Shown here in pieces: positions 36,174 through 46,500 of a stretch of 64,000 nucleotides of DNA; position 1 is the stretch's first letter, and every line of letters begins with the position of its first letter. Source of the DNA: Rhizobium sp. 9140. Lineage in GTDB: Bacteria > Pseudomonadota > Alphaproteobacteria > Rhizobiales > Rhizobiaceae. The stretch covers positions 248,001 through 312,000 of the forward strand of contig NZ_FJUR01000002.1 of NCBI RefSeq assembly GCF_900067135.1. Reading direction: 5' to 3'. The position numbers and the translations under genes are program-made. Below the pieces are notes generated by a model. The model was not told the DNA's origin. It saw only the letters and a list, made by a program, of their open reading frames with translations, and did no database searches.

Positions 36174-36187
36174 AGTAAATATTTACT
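36174..36187. promoter_or_regulatory. LacI-type operator upstream of the lacI-type gene
   Basis: Perfect 14-bp palindrome AGTAAATATTTACT, about 70 bp upstream of the repressor start. A near copy lies upstream of lacE. Autoregulation is likely. Confidence 0.65.
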
Positions 36188-36271
36188 CGTTTGCGCGTCG
36201 GCATCGGCGATTTTTACCGTATGTCCGCTCCGCCATGCTGTTCATCCATGGCAGAGACTGATCGCGCCTCT

Positions 36272-36754
36272 TCACGCAATGGCAACGATCTCCAGCTCAT
36301 GACCATTGACGCTGAAAACATCGCCTACGGCCTTGCCCATCAAAAGGGCCGCCACCGGCGAGACATGCGAAATCGTCCCGCCCTTTGGATCCGCCTCATC
36401 CTCGCCGACGATCCGGTAGGTCTGAACGCGGCCGTCATCGCGGGAAAACGTGACGGTGCTGCCAAAGGCCACGGCGGCCGAGGACGTCGGTTCCGGCATG
36501 ACCTGCGCGGAGCGGATGCGAGCCTGGAGATAGCGCAGGTCCCGCAGCGGCGTTGCCGTCTGCCGGCGTTTCTCGTTGACGTCTTCGATCAGGTTCGCCG
36601 CGGTATAGGCGGTCCGCGCCTGCTCCAGCTGCGCCTCCAGCGCCGCGAAACCCTGTTGCGTCACGAGGTTCGGATGCGCCGAGATCGGACGGTCGGGAAC
36701 GAGCGTTTCCGATGCGGTCTCGAAGCTTTCCTCCTTGGTAAAGGCGACACTCAT
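36272..36754 (-). CDS. GreA/GreB family transcription elongation factor
   Basis: A 160-residue Gre-type protein. The first ~80 residues form a predicted coiled coil (LEAQLEQARTAYTAANLIEDVNEKR), and the C-terminal half is the FKBP-like GreA_GreB domain (AVAFGSTVTFSRDDGRVQTYRIVGEDEADP, SPVAALLMGKAVGD). Family members act on stalled RNA polymerase by inserting the coiled coil into the secondary channel. The tip acidic pair cannot be placed with certainty, so it may be a Gre-like factor without cleavage activity. GGAGG precedes ATG 36754. It lies next to the MYG1-like gene on the same strand. Confidence 0.82.
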   Translation of the reverse strand: MSVAFTKEESFETASETLVPDRPISAHPNLVTQQGFAALEAQLEQARTAYTAANLIEDVNEKRRQTATPLRDLRYLQARIRSAQVMPEPTSSAAVAFGSTVTFSRDDGRVQTYRIVGEDEADPKGGTISHVSPVAALLMGKAVGDVFSVNGHELEIVAIA

Positions 36755-36781
36755 TCCAGACCTCCCTGCATTACGCCGCGA

Positions 36782-37729
36782 TCAGGCGACAGCCGCGACG
36801 TCTGCCCGCTCGGCCAGCGCCTCGGCGACGGCGATCTCCGCCAGAGCCAGGGCGGCCTCGCGCGTGCGGGCGGCCGCGATGAAGCGGCCCTTGTGGCAGA
36901 AGCTCGCGCCGGCCACGCCGCTGGCCGCTTCAAGATCGGTATTCGTCAGCCCGGCCCAGGCGACAGGCAGGTCGGCACGAAGCTCGAAACCCTCATCCGC
37001 GCGGCGAATGCCCGTGACACACCAGTCCTTGTCGCGCGGGTGCACGACGAAGAGCAGCTGATCGGCTCCAGCCTTCACCACCGCCGAACGGAACGGCATG
37101 CCGAGCGGAAGCTCCAGAATATGCCCCTGCCCTGCCGCCTCGATCGCGCTCATGACCAGCGCCTCCGCCCGCAGCTTGGCTGCAGACTTGCCAATGCTGG
37201 CCTCCACGAAACTGCGCGCGATAGCGAGCGCTGCGTGAAAATTCCGGGTTTCCGCGTCCGGATCGGTCTCGTCGAAGACGGGCTTCAGCGTTTCCAGCAG
37301 GGCCGGAAGCGTTAGGCCTGCGAGAACGCCTGCCGTCGAAGGGCTGAGCGCGCCGTTATCGACCAGATCGACCGGCAAAACGAAGCTGCCGTCGAAGGCG
37401 GCATGGATTACCGCGACATGCGCCTCGGGAACGCCGGACGCACGGAGATAGTCCTGTCCGAAATGCCGCCAGACCAGGCCGAAGGAACTGTAGGGCTGGC
37501 CATCGTCCCGCACCGGCGCCCCACGCTGGTGATGGTCGAAGATGCGCGTCTCAGCGTCATAGGCGCCGCCGACATCGTAGACGATCCTGTCCGCGCCCGT
37601 CGTGATCCACTCCGGCGCCCGGCTGCGAACGATCCGCGCCTCGGGATAAAGTCGTGTCAGGATGACGCTCGAGAGAAGTTCATCCGCATGGAAGCCACCG
37701 GAATGGGTGACGAGATAGATAGGGGTCAT
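36782..37729 (-). CDS. MYG1/UPF0160 family protein (DHH-like phosphoesterase fold)
   Basis: A 315-residue protein with the MYG1 signature: THSGGFHADELLSSVIL at the N-terminus (metal-binding His and Asp), VYDVGGAYD and then RIFDHHQRGA, the DHH-like centre. Eukaryotic MYG1 is a 3'-5' RNA exonuclease; bacterial members are poorly studied and probably metal-dependent nucleases or phosphoesterases. It is followed after about 30 bp by the Gre factor gene on the same strand, so the two may be co-transcribed, which hints at an RNA-related role. Confidence 0.85.
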   Translation of the reverse strand: MTPIYLVTHSGGFHADELLSSVILTRLYPEARIVRSRAPEWITTGADRIVYDVGGAYDAETRIFDHHQRGAPVRDDGQPYSSFGLVWRHFGQDYLRASGVPEAHVAVIHAAFDGSFVLPVDLVDNGALSPSTAGVLAGLTLPALLETLKPVFDETDPDAETRNFHAALAIARSFVEASIGKSAAKLRAEALVMSAIEAAGQGHILELPLGMPFRSAVVKAGADQLLFVVHPRDKDWCVTGIRRADEGFELRADLPVAWAGLTNTDLEAASGVAGASFCHKGRFIAAARTREAALALAEIAVAEALAERADVAAVA

Positions 37730-37824
37730 GCCGGATGCCTTGTTCTGTCGGGATGTTTGCGCTTGCGCGAGCCCATCAGATAGACGCTTCGCCCCCCGAT
37801 CTCAACCGGTATTGAAAGCGCTCT

Positions 37825-38220
37825 TCACGCCGCCGCGCTGTCGGCGGAGGCCGGTTCATCGGCGTTTGCGACCTTCGGCTTGCCGTAGAGGCCGAGATTG
37901 GCATCTCCCCACTGCTTCAGCGTCAGCAGCACGGGCTCCATCGATCGGCCGAGCGGCGACAGGCTGTACTCCACCTTCGGCGGAACCTGTGCATAGACCT
38001 TGCGCGAGATCAGGCCGTCCTCTTCCATCTCGCGCAGCTGGTTGGTCAGCATGCGCTGCGTCGCGTTGGGGATGGTCTTGCGGATCTCGTTGAAACGCAG
38101 CGTACCCGACAGCAAATGGAAAAGGATGACCGATTTCCATTTGCCGTCGATCAGCCCGATGGCCGCTTCCACCGAGCAGCCCGGACTGCAATCGAACCGG
38201 GAATGCCGAACCTTCGCCAT
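37825..38220 (-). CDS. HxlR family transcriptional regulator
   Basis: A 131-residue winged-helix regulator of the HxlR (MarR-like) group: C-terminal to the CSVEAAIGLIDGKWKSVIL start come LRFNEIRKTIPNATQRMLTNQLREME and the wing VEYSLSPLGRSMEPVL. The N-terminal Cys pair (CSPGCSVEA) could sense redox state or electrophiles, as in other HxlR/QorR proteins. It is divergent from a quinone-oxidoreductase-like gene with about 120 bp between, a common arrangement in which HxlR represses the enzyme. An inverted repeat in the gap is its likely site. Confidence 0.88.
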   Translation of the reverse strand: MAKVRHSRFDCSPGCSVEAAIGLIDGKWKSVILFHLLSGTLRFNEIRKTIPNATQRMLTNQLREMEEDGLISRKVYAQVPPKVEYSLSPLGRSMEPVLLTLKQWGDANLGLYGKPKVANADEPASADSAAA

Positions 38221-38244
38221 GACGGTATCCTTTTCGACACTATG

Positions 38245-38261
38245 TACGCTCGTTGTGCGTA
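38245..38261. promoter_or_regulatory. Putative HxlR operator
   Basis: Inverted repeat TACGC-N7-GCGTA in the divergent promoter region between the HxlR gene and the oxidoreductase gene. The spacing suits a winged-helix dimer. Confidence 0.4.
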
Positions 38262-38340
38262 TTTCATTCCTCCGAATGTATGCACATATTATGCTCGAAG
38301 CAACCGGATCGACCGGCGCAACAGGACGAGGAATCCGATC

Positions 38341-39354
38341 ATGAGAGCAGTCGCCTACACCAAGGCCGGCACCATCGAACGCAACGACGCGCTCATCGAT
38401 GTCGAAATCTCCAAGCCCACGCCCGGGTCCCGCGATCTACTGGTCGCAGTCGACGCGATCTCCGTGAACCCGGTGGATACGAAGATCCGGAAAAACGTGT
38501 CGCCCGAAGCTGGCGCGCAGAAAGTGCTCGGCTGGGATGCGGTCGGTCGGGTCGTGGAGGTGGGCGCCGCCGTCGTAGCGTTCAAGCCCGGCGATGCGGT
38601 CTACTATGCCGGTTCTCTGCTGCGCCCGGGTGCAAACAGCGAATTCCATCTGGTCGATGAGCGGCTGGTGGGCCGGAAGCCGTCGTCTCTATCGAATGCC
38701 GAAGCCGCCGCTTTGCCGCTCACAGCCATCACTGCGTGGGAAATGCTGTTCGACCGTCTCGACGTGCGCAAGCCAGTCGCGGGCGCGGCAGACGCCATTC
38801 TCATCATTGGCGGCGCCGGCGGTGTCGGATCGATCGCCATCCAGCTCGTGCGTGCCCTCACGGGCCTGACCGTCATTGCGACGGCGTCCCGCCCGGAAAC
38901 GCGGGATTGGGTCAGTGCGCTCGGCGCGCATCACTTCATCGACCACAGCAAGCCGCTCGCAGACCAGATAACCGCGCTCGGCATCGGCGCCCCGGCCTTC
39001 GTGTTCTCTACCACGGAAACGCACCGTCATCTCGCGGAGATCGTCAGCCTGATCGCCCCGCAAGGCCGCTTCGGCCTGATCGATGATCCGGAAAGCCTTG
39101 ATGTCATCGGCTTCAAGCGCAAGGCCGTATCTATCCACTGGGAGTTGATGTTCACCCGCTCGATCTTCGAAACGCCCGATATGGACGAGCAGGGCAAGCT
39201 GCTCACAGAGGTTGCCGCGCTGATCGACGCCGGCAAGATCCGCACCACCGTGACGGAGGTACTGCGACCGATCAATGCCGAGAACCTGAAACAAGCGCAT
39301 GCCGTGATCGAAAGCGGCAAGGCGCGCGGCAAGATCGTGCTCGAGGGCTTCTGA
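38341..39354 (+). CDS. Zinc-independent MDR family oxidoreductase (quinone oxidoreductase-like)
   Basis: A 337-residue medium-chain dehydrogenase/reductase. It has the N-terminal GroES-like domain (MRAVAYTKAGTIERNDALID, SVNPVDTKIRKNV) and the Rossmann motif GGAGGVGSIAIQLVRAL, with no catalytic or structural zinc Cys cluster. This fits the ZADH/QOR-like group that reduces quinones or enones with NADPH. The frame extends upstream to 38116, but ATG 38341 is the family start. Its divergent HxlR neighbour probably derepresses it on electrophile stress. Confidence 0.87.
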   Translation: MRAVAYTKAGTIERNDALIDVEISKPTPGSRDLLVAVDAISVNPVDTKIRKNVSPEAGAQKVLGWDAVGRVVEVGAAVVAFKPGDAVYYAGSLLRPGANSEFHLVDERLVGRKPSSLSNAEAAALPLTAITAWEMLFDRLDVRKPVAGAADAILIIGGAGGVGSIAIQLVRALTGLTVIATASRPETRDWVSALGAHHFIDHSKPLADQITALGIGAPAFVFSTTETHRHLAEIVSLIAPQGRFGLIDDPESLDVIGFKRKAVSIHWELMFTRSIFETPDMDEQGKLLTEVAALIDAGKIRTTVTEVLRPINAENLKQAHAVIESGKARGKIVLEGF

Positions 39355-39559
39355 TCTCGGCCCCCTGCCGACGTCCGACAGGGGACAAATGCCGCCTCGC
39401 GGCAGCAACTCGCGCAATGGCGCAAGGCGCCGATCTCCCACGAGAGATCACGGATCCGGACTTTCACGTCCTGCCACCGACCGTCATCGACGTCGCTCCT
39501 CGTGGAGAAACAAGCGGGCCTCCAGATCATCGCGCAGGCTTTCCAGCCGCAGGACCTGT

Positions 39560-40125
39560 CTTACTCCTGCCATTTCGTTTCTCCGGCGAAGTTGCTTTTC
39601 CGCACTCTCCCAACTGCGGCTCGGAATGCCGCGGCGAGGATCCAGTCGGTGGTTATGGCGGATTGGTCGCAGCCATCGCCACCCAGGGCTGCCGGCCTCG
39701 GTGATCTCCTGGATATCTGCGGTGGAGAAATCCGCCCGGTCGATCTTCACCGCGTCAGACCACCCGAGATCGGCAAGCGCCAGCTTCACGCCGCGCGCGA
39801 ACACGTCACAGGGCCTAAAGATCACGGCAATATCGGGTTTGCCTGAAGCGCCGCCTTGGCCTGATCTGCGGTTGTCGCAGCGGTGGTATCGCTGACACCG
39901 CCGAAATGCACCTTATGTTCGATACCGGGAATTGCCGCCCTCACCTTTCCCAGACACCGTTGCGGCGGTCGAGCGGCACGAAGTCTGCGACATAGACGTA
40001 GCCCGCCTTGAAGGCCGTCCCATTGTACTTGCTGGTTTGTCGAGAGCGAATTCGGCGAGGCGGTGGTCGGATTGCTCTGCCTGCGGGTTCTTCGGAATGA
40101 CGTCGAAGTCGATCACCTTGATGCT
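39560..40125 (-). pseudogene. Broken sugar-binding protein gene (ribose/xylose type)
   Basis: Translating the minus strand and switching frames several times rebuilds much of a family 2 (Peripla_BP_4-type) sugar-binding protein. In order: IKVIDFDVIPKNPQAEQSD, then AFKAGYVYVADFVPLDRRNG, VRAAIPGIEHKVHFGGVSD, TADQAKAALQ, PDIAVIFRPCDVFARGVKLA, ADFSTADIQEITEAGSP and WVAMAATNP. At least three frame changes and stops separate these blocks, so the gene is dead. The N-terminus and signal peptide are missing. A broken permease gene lies beside it on the other strand. Confidence 0.7.
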
Positions 40126-40154
40126 CCTTCTCACCGGTTGCAACTGATCCCGGC

Positions 40155-40434
40155 CGCAGGCCGCTCGATCTCGTCCGGCCTTATCCTTCCGGACGGCACG
40201 ACGGCCGCCCAGCGGGTCGATCCTTCTTTCCTTCCGATTGGCCGATCCAGTCTTTGGGAAACGTCCCCATTCCGGTCGTCATCATGGCCGCGCTCGCCAC
40301 CGTCTTCACCGGAAAGACCCGCTTCGGTCGCGTCCTGTTCGTCACGGGCGGCAATGAGATCGCTTCACGCCCTTTCCTGCACGCAGGACGTCATCAAGGG
40401 TGCCGTCCTCGTCGGAGCGCTGGCGCTGACCTAA
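40155..40434 (+). pseudogene. Broken sugar ABC permease gene (RbsC/XylH type)
   Basis: Plus-strand frames give SISSGLILPDGTTAAQRVDP, then after a frame change NVPIPVVIMAALATVF and TRFGRVLFVTGGNEIASR, and after a deletion and another frame change DVIKGAVLVGALALT with a stop. These fit the middle and the end of a ribose/xylose-type permease (the TRFGR...GGN motif is diagnostic). Most of the membrane helices are gone. Confidence 0.65.
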
Positions 40435-40482
40435 GGGGTGCGCGGAGCCGGCTTTAGGCCACCGTTCTCCAGAACGCCGTTC

Positions 40483-40510
40483 GCCGGCTGACGCATGTGC
40501 ATCAGCCGGC
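40483..40510. repeat. Inverted repeat
   Basis: GCCGGCTGA/TCAGCCGGC, a nine-base perfect stem around a ten-base loop, between the permease remnant and the first giant repeat gene. It may be a terminator relic or one of two hairpins ending the giant gene. Confidence 0.45.
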
Positions 40511-40532
40511 GGGATCTCGATATTGGAAGGTT

Positions 40533-40565
40533 CACCGCCATCCGGAACAAGCCCGGATGGCGGTG
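40533..40565 (-). terminator. Terminator of the first giant repeat gene
   Basis: A 13-bp perfect stem CACCGCCATCCGG/CCGGATGGCGGTG with a seven-base loop, ending seven bases from the stop codon of the minus-strand giant gene. The T run is weak. Confidence 0.7.
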
Positions 40566-40571
40566 TGTGTC

Positions 40572-43500
40572 TTAGATCTGCTGGTAGGCGATGACGATAG
40601 CGTTCATCTGCTCCGTGTCGAACGCGGCGACCTGGGTCATCGTGAAGGCCCGTACCTGCGTGGTCGACAGGTTACCGATATCCGCCGTCGAGAGCCCTGC
40701 CAGTGCCCGGAGGTTGATGGCAGCGATATCGCTCGTCGAGAAGGCCAGGAGGTCCTGCGAGGACAGAGCAGCGATCGCTGCCGAGCCAAGCACAGACACC
40801 TGGGTAGCTGTCAGCGCACCGATCTGTTCGGATGACATGGCATCCAGCTGCGCGGTCGAGAGCGCGGCAACAGCGCCGGTGCCCAAGGCTGCGACCTGAT
40901 CGGTCGAAAGCGAGGCCAGACCGTCTGTGGTGAGCGCGCCAACTTGGGCCGCCGTCAGGACCTTGACCTGTGCTGTCGTCAGACCATCGATCTGGGCCGT
41001 CGAGAGCACCTTGATCTGGGCCGTGCCGAGAGCGCTGGCCTGTGCCGTCGTCAAACCACTCAGCTGGGTCGATGTCAGGGCCGCGATGTTCGCCGTCGAG
41101 AGGCTCGACAACACTCTGGCGCTGAGAGCCGAGATTTCCGTCGACGAGATCGTTGCCATGTCGACGGTTTCAAGGCCTGCAGCCGCTGCCGACGAAAGCG
41201 CCGCCAGCTGCTTGGTGTCGAAGGCATCGAGCTGAACGCTGCTCAGAGCACCGATCTGCGTGGATGTCAGGGAGGCGATCGCGGCCGTGCTCAGCACTGC
41301 GACCTGATCGGTCGAGAGCGAAGCCAGGCCGTCCGTTGTCAGAGCGCCGACCTGAGCCGCCGTCAGGACCTTGACCTGTGCCGTCGTCAGGCCGTCGATC
41401 TGTGCCGTCGAGAGCACCTTGATCTGAGCCGTCCCGAGGGCACCCGCCTGTGCGGTCGTCAGACCGCCGAGCTGGGTCGACGTCAGAGCCGCGATGTTCG
41501 CCGTCGAGAGGTTCGACAGCACCTTCGCGTTCAGAGCGGAGATTTCCGTCGACGAGATCGTTGCTATGTCGGCGGTTTCAAGGCCGGCTGCTGCTGCAGG
41601 CTGCAGGGCCGCCAGTTGCTTGGTATCGAAGGCACCAAGCTGCACGCTGGTCAGAGCGCCGATCTGCGTGGAGGACAACGCTGCGACCACGGCGGTGCTC
41701 AGCACTGCGACCTGATCGGTCGAGAGCGAAGCCAGGCCGTCCGTGGAGAAAGCGCCGACCTGTGCCGCCGTCAGAACCTTGACCTGTGCTGTCGTCAAGC
41801 CGTCGATCTGTGCCGTCGAAAGCACCTTGATCTGAGCCGTACCGAGTGCGCCGGCCTGTGCGGTCGTCAGACCGCCAAGCTGGGTCGACGTCAGGGCCGC
41901 GATGTTCGCCGTCGAGAGCTTCGACAACACATTGGCGTTGAGGGCCGAGATTTCCGTCGAAGAGATTGCCGCCATGTCGGCCGTTTCAAGGCCGGCGACG
42001 GCTGCCGGCGACAGCGCCGCCAGCTGCTTGGTGTCGAAGGCATCGATCTGCACGCTGGTCAGAGCGCCGATCTGCGTCGAGGTCAGGGAGGCGATCGCGG
42101 CCGTGCTCAGCACTGCGACCTGATCGGTCGAGAGCGAAGCCAGGCCGTCCGTTGTCAGAGCGCCGACCTGAGCCGCCGTCAGGACCTTGACCTGTGCCGT
42201 CGTCAGGCCGTCGATCTGCGCGGTGCTGAGGGTGCGCATCTGGGCAGCGGTCAAGGCGCCGGCCTGTGCCGTCGTCAGGCCGGCCAGCTGGGTGGATGCC
42301 AGGGCAGCGAAGTTCGCCGTGGACAGGCTGGCGAGCGTCTTGGTGTTGAGGGCGGAAATCTCGGTCGAGGAGATGGCCGCGATGTCGGCGGTTTCCAGGC
42401 CGGCAACGGCCGTGGACGTCAGGGCTGCCAGCTGCCTGGTGTCCAGGGCACCGATCTGGGTCGTCGTCAGCGCAGCGATCTGGGTGGAGCTCAGCGCACC
42501 AATGGCGGCCGAGCTGAGCGCGGCAACCTTGTCGGTGGCAAGCGTTGCAATGACGCTCGACGACAGGCCGGTAACGGCCTTGGCGCTGAGCACGGCAATC
42601 TCGCTGGTCGAGAAGGCCTCGAGGTCTTCGGATGCAAGGACTGCCAGATCTTCGGAGCCGAGTTGCGCGATCTGTGCCGCATTGAGCGCGCCGATCTGGG
42701 CGGAGCTCATGGCGCTCAGCTGGGCCGTCGAGAGGGCGGCAATCGTCTTGACGTCCAACGCTGCGACCTGATCGGTCGAGAGCGAGGCGACACCATCCGT
42801 GGTGAGCGCGCCGACCTGGGCCGCCGTCAGGACCTTGACCTGCGCCGTCGTCAGGCCGTCGATCTGGGCCGTCGAGAGCACCTTGATCTGGGCCGTGCTG
42901 AGCGCACCGGCCTGTGCGGTCGTCAGACCGCCGATCTGGGTGGACGTCAGGGCTGCGATGTTCGCCGTCGAGAGGCTCGACAGGACCTTGGCGCTGAGGG
43001 CCGAGATTTCCGTCGACGAGATCGTTGCCATATCGGCCGTTTCAAGGCCGGCGACGGCTGCAGCCGACAGGGCTGCAAGCTGCTTGGTGTCGAAAGCACC
43101 GAGCTGCTCGCTGCTCAGAGCACCGAGCTGCGTGGAGGTCAGGGAGGCGACGGCCGCCGTGCTCAGCACTGCGACCTGATCGGTCGAGAGCGAGGCCAGA
43201 CCGTCCGTGGAGAGAGCGCCGACCTGGACTGCCGTCAGGACCTTGACCTGTGCCGTCGTCAGACCGTCGATCTGGGCTGTCGAAAGCACCTTGATCTGGG
43301 CCGTGCCGAGGGCACCGGCCTGTGCAGTCGTCAGACCGCCGAGCTGGGTGGACGTCAGGGCCGCGATGTTCGCCGTCGAGAGGTTCGACAGAACTCTGGC
43401 ATTCAGGGCCGAGATTTCCGTCGACGAGATCGCCGCCATGTCGGCGGTTTCAAGGCCGGCTGCTGCTGCAGGCTGCAGAGCCGCCAGCTGCTTGGTGTCG

Positions 43501-46500
43501 AAGGCACCAAGCTGCACGCTGCTCAAAGCGCCGATCTGGGTCGAGGACAGGGAGGCGATCACGGTCGTGCTCAGGGCGGCGACCTGATCGGTGGAGAGCG
43601 AGGCCAGACCGTCCGTGGTGAGCGCACCGACCTGTGCTGCCGTCAGGACCTTGACCTGTGCCGTCGTCAGACCGTCGATCTGTGCCGTCGAAAGCACCTT
43701 GATCTGGGCTGTGCCGAGCGCGCCGGCCTGTGCGGTCGTCAAACCACTCAGCTGGGTCGATGTCAGGGCCGCGAAGTTCGCCGTCGAGAGGCTCGACAAC
43801 ACTCTGGCATTGAGAGCCGAGATTTCCGTCGACGAGATCGTTGCCATGTCGGCCGTTTCAAGGCCAGCGACGGCTGCGGCCGACAGGGCCGCCAGCTGCT
43901 TGGTGTCGAAGGCATCGAGCTGCACGCTGGTCAGAGCACCGATCTGCGTGGATGTCAGGGAGGCGATCGCGGCCGTGCTCAGAACTGCGACCTGATCGGT
44001 CGAAAGCGAAGCCAGACCGTCCGTGGAAAGCGCACCGACCTGTGCTGCCGTCAGAACCTTGACCTGTGCCGTCGTCAGGCCGTCGATCTGGGCCGTCGAG
44101 AGCACCTTGATCTGGGCCGTGCTGAGCGCACCGGCCTGTGCGGTCGTCAGACCGCCGATCTGTGTGGAGGTCAGAGCCGCGAAGGTCGTCGTGGAGAGGC
44201 TCGACAGAACCTTGGCGCTGAGAGCGGAGATTTCCGTCGACGAGATCGTTGCCATGTCGGCCGTTTCAAGGCCAGCGACGGCTGCGGCCGACAGGGCCGC
44301 CAGCTGCTTGGTGTCGAAGGCATCGAGCTGCACGCTGGTCAGAGCGCCGATCTGCGTGGAGGTCAGGGAGGCAATTGCCGTGGTGCTCAGCACTGCGACC
44401 TGATCGGTCGAGAGCGAAGCGAGGCCGTCCGTGGAGAAAGCGCCGACCTGTGCCGCCGTCAGAACCTTGACCTGTGCTGTCGTCAAGCCGTCGATCTGGG
44501 CCGTCGAAAGCACCTTGATCTGAGCCGTACCGAGTGCGCCGGCCTGTGCGGTCGTCAGACCGCCAAGCTGGGTCGACGTCAGTGCCGCGATGTTCGCCGT
44601 CGAGAGCTTCGACAACACATTGGCGTTGAGGGCCGAGATTTCCGTCGAAGAGATTGCCGCCATGTCGGCCGTTTCAAGGCCGGCGACGGCTGCCGGCGAC
44701 AGCGCCGCCAGCTGCTTGGTGTCGAAGGCATCGATCTGCACGCTGGTCAGAGCGCCGATCTGCGTCGAGGTCAGGGAGGCGATCGCGGCCGTGCTCAGCA
44801 CTGCGACCTGATCGGTCGAGAGCGAAGCCAGGCCGTCCGTTGTCAGAGCGCCGACCTGAGCCGCCGTCAGGACCTTGACCTGTGCCGTCGTCAGGCCGTC
44901 GATCTGCGCGGTGCTGAGGGTGCGCATCTGGGCAGCGGTCAAGGCGCCGGCCTGTGCCGTCGTCAGGCCGGCCAGCTGGGTGGATGCCAGGGCAGCGAAG
45001 TTCGCCGTGGACAGGCTGGCGAGCGTCTTGGTGTTGAGGGCGGAAATCTCGGTCGAGGAGATGGCCGCGATGTCGGCGGTTTCCAGGCCGGCAACGGCCG
45101 TGGACGTCAGGGCTGCCAGCTGCCTGGTGTCCAGGGCACCGATCTGGGTCGTCGTCAGCGCAGCGATCTGGGTGGAGCTCAGCGCACCAATGGCGGCCGA
45201 GCTGAGCGCGGCAACCTTGTCGGTGGCAAGCGTTGCAATGACGCTCGACGACAGGCCGGTAACGGCCTTGGCGCTGAGCACGGCAATCTCGCTGGTCGAG
45301 AAGGCCTCGAGGTCTTCGGATGCAAGGACTGCCAGATCTTCGGAGCCGAGTTGCGCGATCTGTGCCGCATTGAGCGCGCCGATCTGGGCGGAGCTCATGG
45401 CGCTCAGCTGGGCCGTCGAGAGGGCGGCAATCGTCTTGACGTCCAACGCTGCGACCTGATCGGTCGAGAGCGAGGCGACACCATCCGTGGTGAGCGCGCC
45501 GACCTGGGCCGCCGTCAGGACCTTGACCTGCGCCGTCGTCAGGCCGTCGATCTGGGCCGTCGAGAGCACCTTGATCTGGGCCGTGCTGAGCGCGCCGGCC
45601 TGTGCGGTCGTCAGACCGCCGATCTGCGTGGACGTCAGGACTGCGATGTTCGCCGTCGAGAGGCTCGACAGGACCTTGGCGCTGAGGGCCGAGATTTCCG
45701 TCGACGAGATCGTTGCCATGTCGGCCGTTTCAAGGCCGGCGACGGCTGCAGCCGACAAGGCTGCAAGCTGCTTGGTGTCGAAAGCACCGAGCTGCTCGCT
45801 GCTCAGAGCACCGAGCTGCGTGGAGGTCAGGGAGGCGACGGCCGCCGTGCTCAGCACTGCGACCTGATCGGTCGAGAGCGAGGCCAGACCGTCCGTGGAG
45901 AGAGCGCCGACCTGGACTGCCGTCAGGACCTTGACCTGTGCCGTCGTCAGACCGTCGATCTGGGCTGTCGAAAGCACCTTGATCTGGGCCGTGCCGAGGG
46001 CACCGGCCTGTGCAGTCGTCAGACCGCCGAGCTGGGTGGACGTCAGGGCCGCGATGTTCGCCGTCGAGAGGTTCGACAGAACTCTGGCATTCAGGGCCGA
46101 GATTTCCGTCGACGAGATCGCCGCCATGTCGGCGGTTTCAAGGCCGGCTGCTGCTGCAGGCTGCAGAGCCGCCAGCTGCTTGGTGTCGAAGGCACCAAGC
46201 TGCACGCTGCTCAAAGCGCCGATCTGGGTCGAGGACAGGGAGGCGATCACGGTCGTGCTCAGGGCGGCGACCTGATCGGTGGAGAGCGAGGCCAGACCGT
46301 CCGTGGTGAGCGCACCGACCTGTGCTGCCGTCAGGACCTTGACCTGTGCCGTCGTCAGACCGTCGATCTGTGCCGTCGAAAGCACCTTGATCTGGGCTGT
46401 GCCGAGCGCGCCGGCCTGTGCGGTCGTCAGGCCGCTCAGCTGGGTGGACGTCAGAGCCGCGAAGTTCGAGGTGGAGAGCGTTGCAATCGACCGTGCGCTG

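Noticed and set aside
41690..46428. Regular short repeats as a possible CRISPR array
   Set aside because: The units are 24 bp, contiguous without spacers, and lie in frame within one open reading frame.
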